Positions 35,001-40,899 are shown, numbered from the stretch's first letter. The stretch: DNA of 64,000 nt from Azospirillum brasilense (GCF_022023855.1 NZ_CP059452.1:303501-367500), one strand, 5' to 3'. A program made the numbers and translations. Notes: generated by a model from the sequence alone, not told the origin.

Positions 35001-35641
35001 TGGCCGAGCGCCAGATTCACGCAGGCGTCGTGCTGGATCAGCACGCCCTTCGGCTGTCCGGTGGAACCGGAGGTGAAAAGGATGACCGCCAGCCCATTCG
35101 CCGGACCGGGCCGGTCCGGGCGCTCCGCGGACTTGGCGAGGCTGTCGCCGTCCAGGGATTCGGGGCGCAGGACGGCCTGCGGTCGTTCCGTGTTGCCATT
35201 GACGGACAGGGTATCGGCCAGCGCGTCCGGTATGGGCAGCCCGTCGAGGGCGATCAGCAGCCGCATCTCTGCTTGACGCGCCATGTTCGCCAGCCGTTCC
35301 GGCGGCAGGTCGGCGACCATCGGCACATAGACGCCGCCCGCCTTGAGAATGCCGAGGAACGCTCGCGGCAGATCGCCCGATCGCTCCGCCAGAACGCCGA
35401 CCGGCTCCTCCCTGTCCAGCCCCAGTGCCAGCAGCGCGTGGGCCAGAGCGTTGGCAGCCGCGTCCAGCCCGGCATAATCGAGGATGCCAGCCTCCGTCAC
35501 TATCGCCGGAGCGGTGGGGTGCCGCTCGGCAAGCCGTTCGAATCCCTCATGCAGACGAAAATCGGGCCAGATTTTGACCGGTCCGAAACTGTTGGACAGA
35601 TGAAGGCGGTCGTTGGGGAGGTGCGGCGTGGTGTCGGGCAT
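23057..35641 (-). CDS. Four-module nonribosomal peptide synthetase with terminal reductase
   Basis: This 4194-residue protein has domain order A-T-C-A-T-C-A-T-C-A-T-R. Carrier serines are S569, S1620, S2668 and S3726 (GG[T/N/H/D]SL). Condensation motifs are HHAVVDG at 753, HHSIGDG at 1800 and HHSIGDG at 2846, all intact. The C-terminal ~380 residues are a thioester reductase: TGATGYLG from 3827 and Y3992-xxx-K3996. It should release an aldehyde or alcohol; there is no TE, epimerase or methylase domain. Pocket residues aligned by eye: A1 ILRLLAMGTK, A2 DAWFLGAILK, A3 DVSDVGAITK, A4 DASTMVGAAK. A2 resembles Leu codes; A3 and A4 are uncertain (basic-like and aromatic-like). A1 lacks the Asp235 that holds the amino group and has NMHGATE for NxYGPTE, so its starter is probably a non-amino acid. 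A GTG 12 bases upstream is an alternative start. No MbtH or phosphopantetheinyl transferase gene is nearby. Confidence 0.95.
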   Translation of the reverse strand: MPDTTPHLPNDRLHLSNSFGPVKIWPDFRLHEGFERLAERHPTAPAIVTEAGILDYAGLDAAANALAHALLALGLDREEPVGVLAERSGDLPRAFLGILKAGGVYVPMVADLPPERLANMARQAEMRLLIALDGLPIPDALADTLSVNGNTERPQAVLRPESLDGDSLAKSAERPDRPGPANGLAVILFTSGSTGQPKGVLIQHDACVNLALGHTEAQDVGPGDRVLLSTSPGFILGFRELCLPLLSGAAYVPASRALIDDPARLLDHMARLGVTIALFTPSYLRLLRGAVPAGLRMILTAGERPNPDDARHYARHLDYWNMHGATEVCGTICMHKVNPDGDGPLPSGRPFTNNAVHLLDRLGNEVPDGEVGEIHVIGRGVSRGYLNQPELSAENFVETRFGRAYRTHDLGRWNENGDLETLGRADDMVKVSGQSVSLGEIERTLLRHPLVSRAAALQHQGRLTAIVESADPEAAQSEDWRAFLGRSLPAYMVPAQVKAVARMPISSAGKTDRRALLALAEKALTAARGTGGTPPQGDLERAIAAVWEEVLDTRPVMRDDPFFAIGGTSLLAIAVGQRLHALGHPVTVPVILASQTVEALARRIAEQKNEDTAPLDLSKGPATAGQEDFWVAAKLGLAAAGSHVVRVLSVRGPVPEVERWRAAWAALLERHPALRTAFHADTEGRVGWRTVPATALPPSAGFSIDRCHVPEEARELIAGYAETPFALTQAPLARAGLMLVESGNETLFWFVLHHAVVDGQSARTVQEDVLALLLGRPLPSAPHGIALAAQDEARHLRSDGAAQDRAFWNAKLDALPLEALEELPLDQPRPTTPGGCPTPPLAERLDAATTTALAAIAKAQGVGLHGLLLAILAAEVRRRGGRSDLILGTGVSLRPAGAEDSVGHFVNLVPVVLPSAAAALAGQVRAAQEALTEAVGHAGLPANLIQREFRQRRPDALPPARPNLFSVALTANPPRTSADPASGLSLSPRRLPGALAHPSAGLDLAFSHEPVTAEDGDGLELALLWNPDVYTEATARSWLAGFAAWARWLAAAPARLESPLPALLPEETALLDRWEHGEERPRPARRAHELFEEIAARNPDRPAVVTLSDVQTYGDLNRDADRIAAALLRCGVARQEAVAVLTGCSPGLPAAVLGIWKAGAAYLPLAHDLPPERMAYMVRDAGVRLLIALDSQPVPSALAEAVPTLIRSDILEGSATPTAVAGAPDDLAYIIYTSGTTGHPKGVAVRHDGFINAALATGETVGLRADDRMALAATPGFDASLWELGLALLHGMALVPVPPDQRDDPWALKDAYAALGVTVAFHAPSYLRVSQEKPFRGLRVLLTGGEAPNADDARHHAADLAFWNAYGPTEASILASMGRILPDSGRGGPVPAGRPLPNCRITLRRPDGAPVPPGLPGEVWLGGVGLARGYLNNPELTARAFAETAEGRFYRTGDLGRWMADGQLVLCGRIDHQVKLHGQRVELAEIEQDLLAHPAAAQAVVLVDAAAEGTKALRAFVRAKNGAALPDEEAWRAFLADRLPAFMVPASVTAVDSVPLTPAGKIDRDALLRLAHSHSDGHAARAERLAPLDGLESRIAALWGGLLGEEVTRGDNFFALGGNSLLAVTIAHRLSQDLGVAVPARALFAAPTLAGFARKVAELRDADTPQADESDLATEGEREFWVAEAAGLDTRPFIIPVIRTVEGEFPDVARWSDAWTALAERHEALRTTFAEDVEGRLRRCITPTIDVTPELSKQPDRAAALAHIRARQGQPFAMATAPLWRAGLVTLADGGAPLFWMAMHHSIGDGRSVGILLEELTALLAGKLLPPLLARYTAMAARERRYLDGPDRSLDEAHWRQHLSALPAEAFDDWPLDTPRAAGVAPGSHRFELRLDPATAAGLKTVARRHEASLHAVLLTLLAREVRRRTGRGAVTIGTTGDIRETAEDARVVGYGVNMLPLALRPAAGLPFAAELRATQAALAGALQHARLPFARICHGFWADRPQHRDPARYPLFDIAVTENPQGAPAAGPLRFVRPNHEGLAYERTGHSPGQDMVLIHEGLADGGLLLQWHVSAALYAKDTAERWFEALSGWARWLGGDVARAEATPPELLPEEEMTLAAWEHGPAAERPALPFHTLFERLIDQPGTGQGGRPAVITTDRVLTYRAVEAEANAIAHALLERGAERGSVVGVLTGRSPNLPAALLGVWKAGAVYLPLAADLPAERLAFIAGDAGAALLLALDGVAVPDALSALPLLRPEGLSADFRTAHAHRPQAATGPEDTAYILYTSGSTGRPKGTPVSHGAYVNMVLGAVETFGLTAEDRTLMFASPSFDVSLSDIGVPLAAGAALCAVPYEMLSAPARLIAFLAEQRVTVADLTPTYLRLFDGAELPSLRILVTGGEAPLAADVRAYAGRLRYYNAYGPTENTITSAMGLLGAEDRGFLPVGRPLPNTSVHIRDAAGRPVPPGAVGEIWLGGANLARGYLNRPEQEAAAFIGTGRGRLYRSGDLGRWRADGELEVLGRIDDQVKLNGIRIELGEIKQALGSHPDIAQAVALVQGKAGAAQSLWAFVRPIPGKPVPAEDSWRGWLADRLPAVMIPAGVIAVDTVPVTASGKVDRAALLGLIAGHAPQGVQVPPQGRLEETVARVWAERLGRGPVWRDDNFFALGGHSLLAIAVAHALETELGRPVSARDLFTEPTLRGFAARLAAAAPADAPSDAESDRATEGQREFWVAEQAGLDTRGFNIPLTLAVEGDTPADDRWQAAWTALAERHEALRTGFQEDGDGTLRRTVHSTTIGLDISTAPDRPTALEHIRERQTEPFAMAAPPLWRAGLVRVADGGALFWLALHHSIGDGLSLGLLTNDLAALLRGESLPGRAPGFGRSAAREEAYLTSEAARADTEHWRRLLAGIDPAAFEEWPLDRPRPAVRSAETAKGSHCHRVRLTPDVAEALRALARRNGASLHALMMTLMAHEVRRRTGRTAFLMGTAASTRETAEEAGVVGYCINMLPVPFQVDRGEPLEQAVRATQSRLAEALRHGRQPFARIHQEFRRSHPQAHHPARYPLFDLAVTENPVMAAPRGDGLRFAAIDAFHGPDIQYELRQSAPAQDLVLMHEGQADGGLVLQLYANAALYDRETAQAWTAALAGWARRLADPQRAPGEPLPALLPDEETRLAAWEHGPAMPHPVPCFHHQFAALARSQPDRPALITDDGAVSYAAMNARANALAHALLAQGVRIGDAVGVLTERSPALPEAVLAIWKAGAAYLPLTRDLPADRLAFIARDAAIRVVVALDGHALPDALAQAGYAVLRPESLTGDFRASHAHEPEAGERSGPGDPAYIIHTSGSTGVPKGVVLHHGGMLNLGLSMARMMGVQPDERTLLSSSPSFDAWISDSVMTWATGGALVPIRRAEMDDTAGLRAKIERLGVTSATLPPSYLRLFEQADLPTLRILMTVGEPPNATDALHYSARLRYINGYGPTENTAAASIGILSPDSPWMSAGRPLPNTAIHILDEDGEPVPPGAIGHVWLSGLGLAIGYLNRPDLTAAAFVETAKGRRYRTGDLGRWLPNGELLVLGRSDSQVKLRGQRVELGEIEHRLESHLGVQQAVALVDTPPGGAQTLWAFVSLAPDAAEPTQAAWAAHAAAALPAYMVPAAVIRVPAIPVTVAGKVDRKALLQALADHAPSEGTASSAYTPPRNAVEQRVAELWAEQLQRPVPGREAGFFELGGDSLRAIAVVNRLRREFACRINDLYEAPVLADFALRLRPQPDHLHRVIAAVRSHWRDYQATLPTFDAARDRALAEQQQAYEARNAAYDAFDGTERRDYGDVLLTGATGYLGAYLLRELLSDPARRVTALVRGGDDEAARARLDRVLAGYFGTVGGAALIGNPRLTVRAGDLRRDGLGLTPTVHGALAEGVRAVFHCAANVNHFGHYAEFHADNVEATRRLLDLAAARRDDPADFHLISTLSVTGKAPEDGFTLVTEYDAVPETLDENYYVRSKQEAERLVTAARGDLRNASIHRVGNVVFAAEGGPLQLNLRDNAFFRQLAAFVRLGVVPDDSHVWLCHVDRVTRAVALLAGAAGLANETHHVENHRRDTLADFVTSAAGMAGAVQAVGFGALLDRLERAIGEPDMDGALAQTLEGFGLYSGRSPQARGRRQELTSERTQALLGRMGFGWPPVPRAGQADMLRAAADLFSR

Positions 35642-35684
35642 CGAAGTCCCCACAAATCCTTCGGCGTTGCAATGATCCGACGGG

Positions 35685-35703
35685 AAAATTCGCGGCGAAT
35701 TTT
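35685..35703. promoter_or_regulatory. Perfect 19-bp palindrome in the synthetase leader
   Basis: AAAATTCGCGGCGAATTTT has two 9-bp arms around a single central base. It lies 44 bp upstream of the synthetase start and just downstream of the predicted -10 box, inside the untranslated leader. Size and symmetry fit a dimeric repressor operator (Fur-, Irr- or TetR-like in form, though not in consensus). It could alternatively fold as a hairpin in the mRNA. Confidence 0.7.
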
Positions 35704-35746
35704 TACAGAAACGTCATATGCGTCCCAAAAAGGGATTAGACCGCCG

Positions 35747-35774
35747 AGAATACGTCTAAAAGGAGGATTGTCAA
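35747..35774 (-). promoter_or_regulatory. Sigma-70-like promoter of the synthetase operon
   Basis: On the minus strand TTGACA (35774-35769), a perfect -35 box, is followed after 16 bases by TATTCT (35752-35747). Transcription would start near 35740, giving a leader of about 100 bases that contains the 19-bp palindrome. An inverted repeat TTAGAC/GTCTAA with a 12-base spacer (about 35735-35758) overlaps the -10 region. Confidence 0.65.
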
Positions 35775-35836
35775 TGAATGATACAACTAAGAGAGATTCT
35801 GACAATCGGGAAAGCCGCATTACGGATATGGAATGA
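35774..35836 (+). CDS. Possible 20-residue peptide, divergent to the synthetase
   Basis: An ATG at 35774 is preceded eight bases upstream by a perfect AGGAGG (35761-35766). It opens 20 codons ending in TGA and encodes a polar, charged peptide (starts MNDTTKRDSDNRES). No homologue is recognised. The AGGAGG lies inside the spacer of the predicted leftward promoter, so it may be chance. If real, it could be a leader peptide or small protein for the rightward transcript reaching the DUF3008 gene. Confidence 0.3.
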   Translation: MNDTTKRDSDNRESRITDME

Positions 35837-36008
35837 ATCCGCGCACACCCGTGTGTGGTTATTGGGTTCCGACGGACATCGCTTCCGTCACGGCGAGGGG
35901 GATGGGATGCGGCGGGTTGATCAAAGGTTGCAGCGTCGGCCCGCAAGAGCGGAATCCGCTCTGATCCTGTTGATGGAAGGAGCGTTCACATCACGGGGGA
36001 GGGATCGG

Positions 36009-36212
36009 ATGAGCAAGGCGGAGTCCAAGAAGCAGCAGATGGCTGCGGGTGCGGCGCTGGCCGCCAAGCGTGGGGAGCAGCCAGAATCCAGCCTGCGCGG
36101 GGCGTCGAAGGAAATGGCCAAGTCGATGAGCGAGAAAGAACTGCGGGAGATGGCCTCCGCCAAGCGCAAGGATCTGCCCGCCCGCAGTTCAAAGGATGAC
36201 GCAAAGGATTGA
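36009..36212 (+). CDS. DUF3008 family small basic protein
   Basis: This 67-residue protein starts MSKAESKKQQMAAGAALAAKRG, the clear hallmark of DUF3008 proteins, which are small, Lys/Ala-rich and soluble. The ribosome site GGGGGAGGG lies directly upstream. The second half (KEMAKSMSEKELREMASAKRK) is helical and charged. No biochemical role is established. The gene stands alone between the synthetase control region and the convergent DedA gene. Confidence 0.82.
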   Translation: MSKAESKKQQMAAGAALAAKRGEQPESSLRGASKEMAKSMSEKELREMASAKRKDLPARSSKDDAKD

Positions 36213-36251
36213 TGTCAGGCTGTTTCTGCGAAACTGACGGGGGTGGCCCCG

Positions 36252-36857
36252 TCAGTTCTGTTCCTGCGGACGGAAGGTGGCGACGCGGTAGGCGTACCAG
36301 GCGGCGATGGCGGCGATGACCAGCTTGGCCACCGGGTCCATCCATCCCGACACCTTGTCGTACTGGCCCTCCAGCAAATAACCCGCCCCGGCGAGAACCA
36401 GCGACCACAGCGCCGTTCCGATGCTCGAATAGGCCATGAAGCGGGCCAGACCCATCCCGGCGATCCCCGCGGGAACAGAGATCAGCGTGCGCACCGCCGG
36501 GATCAGGCGCCCGATCAGTACCGACGCCCCGCTGTGCCGGCGGAACCAGCCCGTCGCCTCATCAACCTGCGCGGGCGCCACCGTCAGCCAGCGGCCATGC
36601 CGGGCGGCCAGCCGCTTCAGCCGTTCGCTGCCCAGCCACAGCCCGGCGTAGTACCAGAACAGCGCGCCCGCCACAGAACCCAGGGTGCCAGCCAGAACCA
36701 CCAGCGGCAGGCTGAGGTCCCCGCGGGCGGCGACGAAGCCGGCCAGCGGCATGATGAGTTCCGATGGGATGGGCGGAAAGACGTTTTCCAGCAGCATCAG
36801 AAGCGCGATGCCGGCGTAGCCGCCGCTTTCGACCATGTCTGCGATCCACTCGAACAC
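36252..36857 (-). CDS. DedA family inner-membrane protein
   Basis: This 201-residue protein starts at GTG 36857, chosen because GGAGG lies five bases upstream and the length then fits the family; the open frame extends 60 codons further. It has four to five hydrophobic segments. Family motifs are ENVFPPIPSELIMPLAGF near residues 25-42, the FWYYAGLWLG region, and GRLIPAVRTLISVPAGIAGM with the conserved Arg residues. DedA/SNARE-associated proteins act as lipid-carrier recycling flippases (undecaprenyl phosphate or phospholipid). The gene is divergent from the glp operon. Confidence 0.9.
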   Translation of the reverse strand: MFEWIADMVESGGYAGIALLMLLENVFPPIPSELIMPLAGFVAARGDLSLPLVVLAGTLGSVAGALFWYYAGLWLGSERLKRLAARHGRWLTVAPAQVDEATGWFRRHSGASVLIGRLIPAVRTLISVPAGIAGMGLARFMAYSSIGTALWSLVLAGAGYLLEGQYDKVSGWMDPVAKLVIAAIAAWYAYRVATFRPQEQN

Positions 36858-36951
36858 GCGGTCCTCCGGTTCCGGTTGCCTGGATAACCCGCCAGCATCG
36901 CCGGAGTTCATCGCCTCTCCCAACGAGGGAGGGGAGGATGGCATCATGGTC

Positions 36952-37018
36952 TTTCGTATCGCTTTCACTTTTTTCGTATTGCGGCCTGCTGAACCCTCGG
37001 CTACCGTTTGAAACGAAA
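36952..37018. promoter_or_regulatory. Candidate GlpR-type operator region of the glp operon
   Basis: TTTCGTAT occurs as a direct repeat at 36952-36959 and 36972-36979, exactly 20 bp (two helical turns) apart. A copy in the opposite sense, CGAAA, lies at 37014-37018. DeoR-family GlpR repressors bind repeated TTTCG-type half sites. The block is 50-117 bp upstream of glpD and could also act on the divergent DedA gene. No glpR gene is in the window. Confidence 0.5.
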
Positions 37019-37068
37019 ACAAAGGCGCAGACCGCAAGGGGCGGGCGCACAGCGGAGAGGAGGGATGG

Positions 37069-38610
37069 ATGGCCGGGGTCTACGACCTTGCCATCGTCGG
37101 CGGCGGCATCAACGGCTGTGGCATTGCGCGCGATGCCGCGGGGCGGGGCTGCACCGTCTATCTGTGCGAACAGAAGGATCTGGCGTCGGGCACGTCCTCG
37201 GCCTCGACGAAGCTGATCCACGGCGGCCTGCGCTACCTGGAATATTACGAGTTCCGGCTGGTCCGCGAGGCGCTGCGCGAGCGCGAGGTGCTGTGGCGCA
37301 TGGCGCCGCACATCATCTGGCCGCTGCGCTTCGTCCTGCCCCATCTGCCCGGCCTGCGGCCCTCCTGGTTCCTGCGGCTCGGCCTGTTCCTCTACGACCA
37401 TCTCGGCGGGCGGGAAAAGCTGCCGGGCACGCGCGGGCTCGATCTGCGGAACCATCCGGCGGGGAAACCGCTGAAGCCTGGTTTCGGTCGCGCTTTCGAA
37501 TATTCGGATTGCTGGGTCGACGACGCGCGTCTGGTGGTCCTGAACGCGCAGGACGCCGCGCGCATGGGCGCGACGATCCGCACCCGCACCCGCTTCTTGA
37601 GCGCCGTCCGCGAGGACGGGCTGTGGACCGTGACGGTGGAGGACGCGCGCAGCGGCCAGCGCAGCAGCATCCGCGCCCGCGCGTTGGTCAACGCCGCCGG
37701 CCCCTGGGTGTCGGAGGTGATGCGGCAGGGGGCGCGGTCCACGGTGGACGCGCGCATCCGTCTGGTCCAGGGCTCGCACATCGTGGTGCCGAAGCTGTTC
37801 GACCACGACCGCTGCTACATCTTCCAGAACGCTGACAAGCGCATCGTCTTCGCCATCCCCTACGAGCGCGACTTCACCCTGATCGGCACCACCGACAACG
37901 ACTACCAGGGCGATCCGGCGGACGTCCGCGCGTCGGAGGCGGAGATCGCCTATCTCTGCGCCGCCGCCGGGGACTATTTTGCCAAGCCGGTGACCCCGGC
38001 CGACGTGGTGTGGACCTATTCCGGCGTCCGCCCGCTCTACGACGACGGCGCCTCGACGGCGCAGGCGGCGACCCGCGACTATGTGCTGGCGCTCGATGCG
38101 CCGGGCGACGGCAAGGCGGCGCTGCTCAACATATTCGGCGGCAAAATCACCACCTACCGCCGTCTGGCCGACGCGGCGATCACCAAGCTGGCGCCATTCC
38201 TGCCGAAGCTCGCAGCAGGAGCCTCGGACTGGAGCAGTGCCGGGACCCTGCCGGGCGGCGATTTCCCGCCGGACGGCGTCGCGGCGCTGGTCGCCGAGCT
38301 GCGCGGGAGGGCACCGTTCCTCCCGCAGCCTCATCTGGAGCGGCTGGCGCGCACCTACGGCACCCACGCCCGCCGGATTCTCGACAGCGCCGCGCGGCCG
38401 GAGGATCTGGGCCGCGACTTCGGTGGCACCCTGACCGAAGCCGAGGTCCGCTACCTGATGACGGAGGAATGGGCGGAGAACGCCGAGGACGTGCTGTGGC
38501 GCCGGACCAAGCTGGGGCTGCGGCTGGACGCCGCCCAGGCGCAGGCGCTCGACGCCTTCATGACGGAGGAGCGCAGCCGGAGGGAGAGGGCATCCGACGC
38601 CGCGGAATAG
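37069..38610 (+). CDS. glpD: Glycerol-3-phosphate dehydrogenase, FAD-linked
   Basis: This 513-residue flavoprotein oxidises sn-glycerol-3-phosphate to dihydroxyacetone phosphate at the inner membrane and passes electrons to quinone. It has an N-terminal dinucleotide-binding motif VGGGINGCGIARDAAGRG (residues 10-27). The signature STKLIHGGLRYLEYYEFRLVREAL follows in two parts, with GTTDNDYQGDP and FGGKITTYRRLADAA towards the C-terminus. Length and motifs are normal for aerobic GlpD. A GAGGAGGG site precedes the ATG. It is the first gene of the glp operon, behind TTTCG repeats that look like GlpR sites. Confidence 0.96.
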   Translation: MAGVYDLAIVGGGINGCGIARDAAGRGCTVYLCEQKDLASGTSSASTKLIHGGLRYLEYYEFRLVREALREREVLWRMAPHIIWPLRFVLPHLPGLRPSWFLRLGLFLYDHLGGREKLPGTRGLDLRNHPAGKPLKPGFGRAFEYSDCWVDDARLVVLNAQDAARMGATIRTRTRFLSAVREDGLWTVTVEDARSGQRSSIRARALVNAAGPWVSEVMRQGARSTVDARIRLVQGSHIVVPKLFDHDRCYIFQNADKRIVFAIPYERDFTLIGTTDNDYQGDPADVRASEAEIAYLCAAAGDYFAKPVTPADVVWTYSGVRPLYDDGASTAQAATRDYVLALDAPGDGKAALLNIFGGKITTYRRLADAAITKLAPFLPKLAAGASDWSSAGTLPGGDFPPDGVAALVAELRGRAPFLPQPHLERLARTYGTHARRILDSAARPEDLGRDFGGTLTEAEVRYLMTEEWAENAEDVLWRRTKLGLRLDAAQAQALDAFMTEERSRRERASDAAE

Positions 38611-38691
38611 GGGGTGCCGAATAGCGGGCTGGAAACAGGGCGACAAGAACCATCTCAATAAAGAAAAAATGAATATTGGGGAGGAAGGCCG

Positions 38692-39795
38692 GTGGGCTTG
38701 GTTCTGGACAAAGTCAGCAGGCATGTCGGCGGCCACGTTCACCTTGAGAACGTGTCGCTGAGCCTGGAGCGCGGGTCGCTGAACGTTCTGCTGGGGCCGA
38801 CCCTGTCGGGCAAGACGTCGCTGATGCGGCTGATGGCCGGGCTGGACGTGCCCAGCGCCGGGCGCGTGCTGGTGGACGGGGTGGACGTGACGGGGCGGCA
38901 CGTCCGCGAACGCTCCGTCGCCATGGTCTACCAGCAGTTCATCAACTATCCGTCCCTGACCGTCTACGAGAACATCGCCTCCCCCCTGCGGGTCGCCCGC
39001 CGGCCCAAGGACGAGATCGACCGGAAGGTGCGGGAGGCCGCCCGCCTGCTGAAGCTGGAGCCCTATCTGCAACGCACGCCGCAGCAGCTTTCCGGCGGCC
39101 AGCAGCAGCGCACCGCCATCGCCCGCGCCCTGGTCAAGGAGGCGCAACTCGTCCTGCTCGACGAGCCGCTGGCCAACCTGGACTACAAGCTGCGCGAGGA
39201 ACTGCGGGAGGAGTTGCCGAAAATCTTCGCCGCGACCGGCGCGGTCTTCGTCTACGCGACGACGGAGCCGGCGGAGGCGCTCCTGCTCCGCGGCAACACG
39301 GCGACGCTGTGGGAGGGGCGGCTGGCGCAGTTCGGGCGCACGCCGGACGTTTACCGCCGCCCGGCCAACCTGACCAGCGCGCGCGTCTTCTCCGACCCGC
39401 CGCTCAACACCATGCGGGTGCACAAGCGCGGTCTGCAGATCGTGCTGGCGACCGGCGAGCACGGGCCGGCGCGCGGCGTCCTGGCGGAACTGCCGGACGA
39501 CGACTACACCATCGGCTTCCGCGCCGACCACCTGCACCTGACACGGCCCCACGCCGACGCGATGTCCCTGAGCGGTGCCGTGGCGGTCAGCGAAATCACC
39601 GGTTCGGAGAGCTTCGTCCACATCGACCTGCCGCGCACCGATGGCGGAACCGACCGCTGGGTGGCCGTCACCCGCGGCGTTCTGGAGGTCGAGCCGGGCG
39701 AACGGATCGAGTGCTTCATCGACCCGCGGCGGCTGTTCGTGTTCGGCCATGACGGGCGGTTGGCCGCGGCGCCGCCGCTGGTCATGGCGGCGTGA
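38692..39795 (+). CDS. glpS: Glycerol ABC importer ATPase GlpS, lacks switch His
   Basis: This 367-residue ATPase of the MalK/UgpC class has an ATPase core (1-235) and a C-terminal OB-type regulatory region. Walker A is GPTLSGKTS (K41), Q-loop YQQF, signature LSGGQ at 133-137 and Walker B LVLLDEP (D157-E158). The H-loop, normally VTHDQxEA, reads ATTEPAEA, with Thr191 in place of the switch His. The start is a GTG with GAGGAAGG upstream. Gene order matches the rhizobial glpSTPQUV glycerol importer, and it should pair with GlpT as a heterodimer on GlpPQ. The gap after glpD is 81 bp. Confidence 0.92.
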   Translation: MGLVLDKVSRHVGGHVHLENVSLSLERGSLNVLLGPTLSGKTSLMRLMAGLDVPSAGRVLVDGVDVTGRHVRERSVAMVYQQFINYPSLTVYENIASPLRVARRPKDEIDRKVREAARLLKLEPYLQRTPQQLSGGQQQRTAIARALVKEAQLVLLDEPLANLDYKLREELREELPKIFAATGAVFVYATTEPAEALLLRGNTATLWEGRLAQFGRTPDVYRRPANLTSARVFSDPPLNTMRVHKRGLQIVLATGEHGPARGVLAELPDDDYTIGFRADHLHLTRPHADAMSLSGAVAVSEITGSESFVHIDLPRTDGGTDRWVAVTRGVLEVEPGERIECFIDPRRLFVFGHDGRLAAAPPLVMAA

Positions 39796-39811
39796 CGGGA
39801 GGGCGGACGGC

Positions 39812-40899
39812 ATGGCGCGCATCGACCTTCAATCCCTCGGCCACAGCTACACACCCAACCCGAAGAGTGACGACGACTACGCGCTGAAGCCGATGACCCA
39901 TGTGTGGGAGCAGGGCGGGGCCTACGCGCTGCTCGGGCCGTCGGGCTGCGGCAAGACCACGCTGCTGAACATCATCTCCGGTCTGCTGACCCCCAGCGAG
40001 GGGCGGGTGCTGTTCGACGGCAAGGATGTGACGGCGCTGCCGACCGAGGCGCGCAACATCGCCCAGGTCTTCCAGTTCCCCGTCGTCTACGACACCATGA
40101 CGGTCTATGAGAACCTCGCCTTCCCGCTGCGCAACCGCGGCCTGCGCGGGGCGCCGCTCGACGCGCGGGTGCGCGAGATCGCCGGGCTGCTCGACCTGAC
40201 GGCGGACCTGAACCGGCGCGGGCGGAATCTGACCGCCGACGCCAAGCAGAAGATTTCGCTGGGGCGTGGGCTGGTCCGCCCGGACGTGGCGGCCATCCTG
40301 TTCGACGAGCCGCTGACCGTCATCGACCCTCATCTGAAATGGGAGTTGCGGTCGAAGCTGAAGGCGCTGCACCGTGCGCTCGACCTGACGATGATCTACG
40401 TGACCCATGACCAGACGGAGGCGCTCACCTTCGCCGACAAGGTGGCGGTGATGCATGACGGGCGCGTCGTCCAGGTGGGCCGCCCGCAGGAGCTTTTCGA
40501 GCGGCCCGCCCACGTCTTCGTCGGCCATTTCATTGGGTCGCCGGGCATGAACGTCCTGCCGGCCGAGGTGTCGGGCCGCGCCGCGCGGGTCGGCGGGCAC
40601 GTCATCGCGCTGCGCCGCGGCTATCCGGCCCTGAATGGCAAGGCAAAGATCGAGATCGGCGTGCGGCCGGAATTCGCCACGCTGGCGCCCGCCGGGGCCG
40701 GCGGCGTGCCGGTGCGGGTGCGCCGGCTGGACGATCTGGGGCGCACGCGCATCGCGCGGGTGGAACTGTCGGGCCTGCCGATGGCGGCGACGGTGCCGGA
40801 GGATCTGACGCTGGCGGGGGACGAGGCGTCGCTGCTGCTCGACCCCGCCATGGTGCATGTCTACGCGGACGGAACGCTTGTGGAAGGGGAGGCGGCGTG

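Noticed and set aside
18000..35641. Calling the peptide operon a siderophore cluster because of the PvdE-like exporters
   Set aside because: No TonB-dependent receptor, hydroxamate or catecholate genes, MbtH or iron-responsive site of known consensus is present; exporters of this family also move lipopeptides such as syringomycin.
37008..37835. Alternative frame covering the start of glpD
   Set aside because: The glpD frame from 37069 has a strong ribosome site and full flavoprotein motifs; the other frame is Ala/Arg/Pro-rich without domains.
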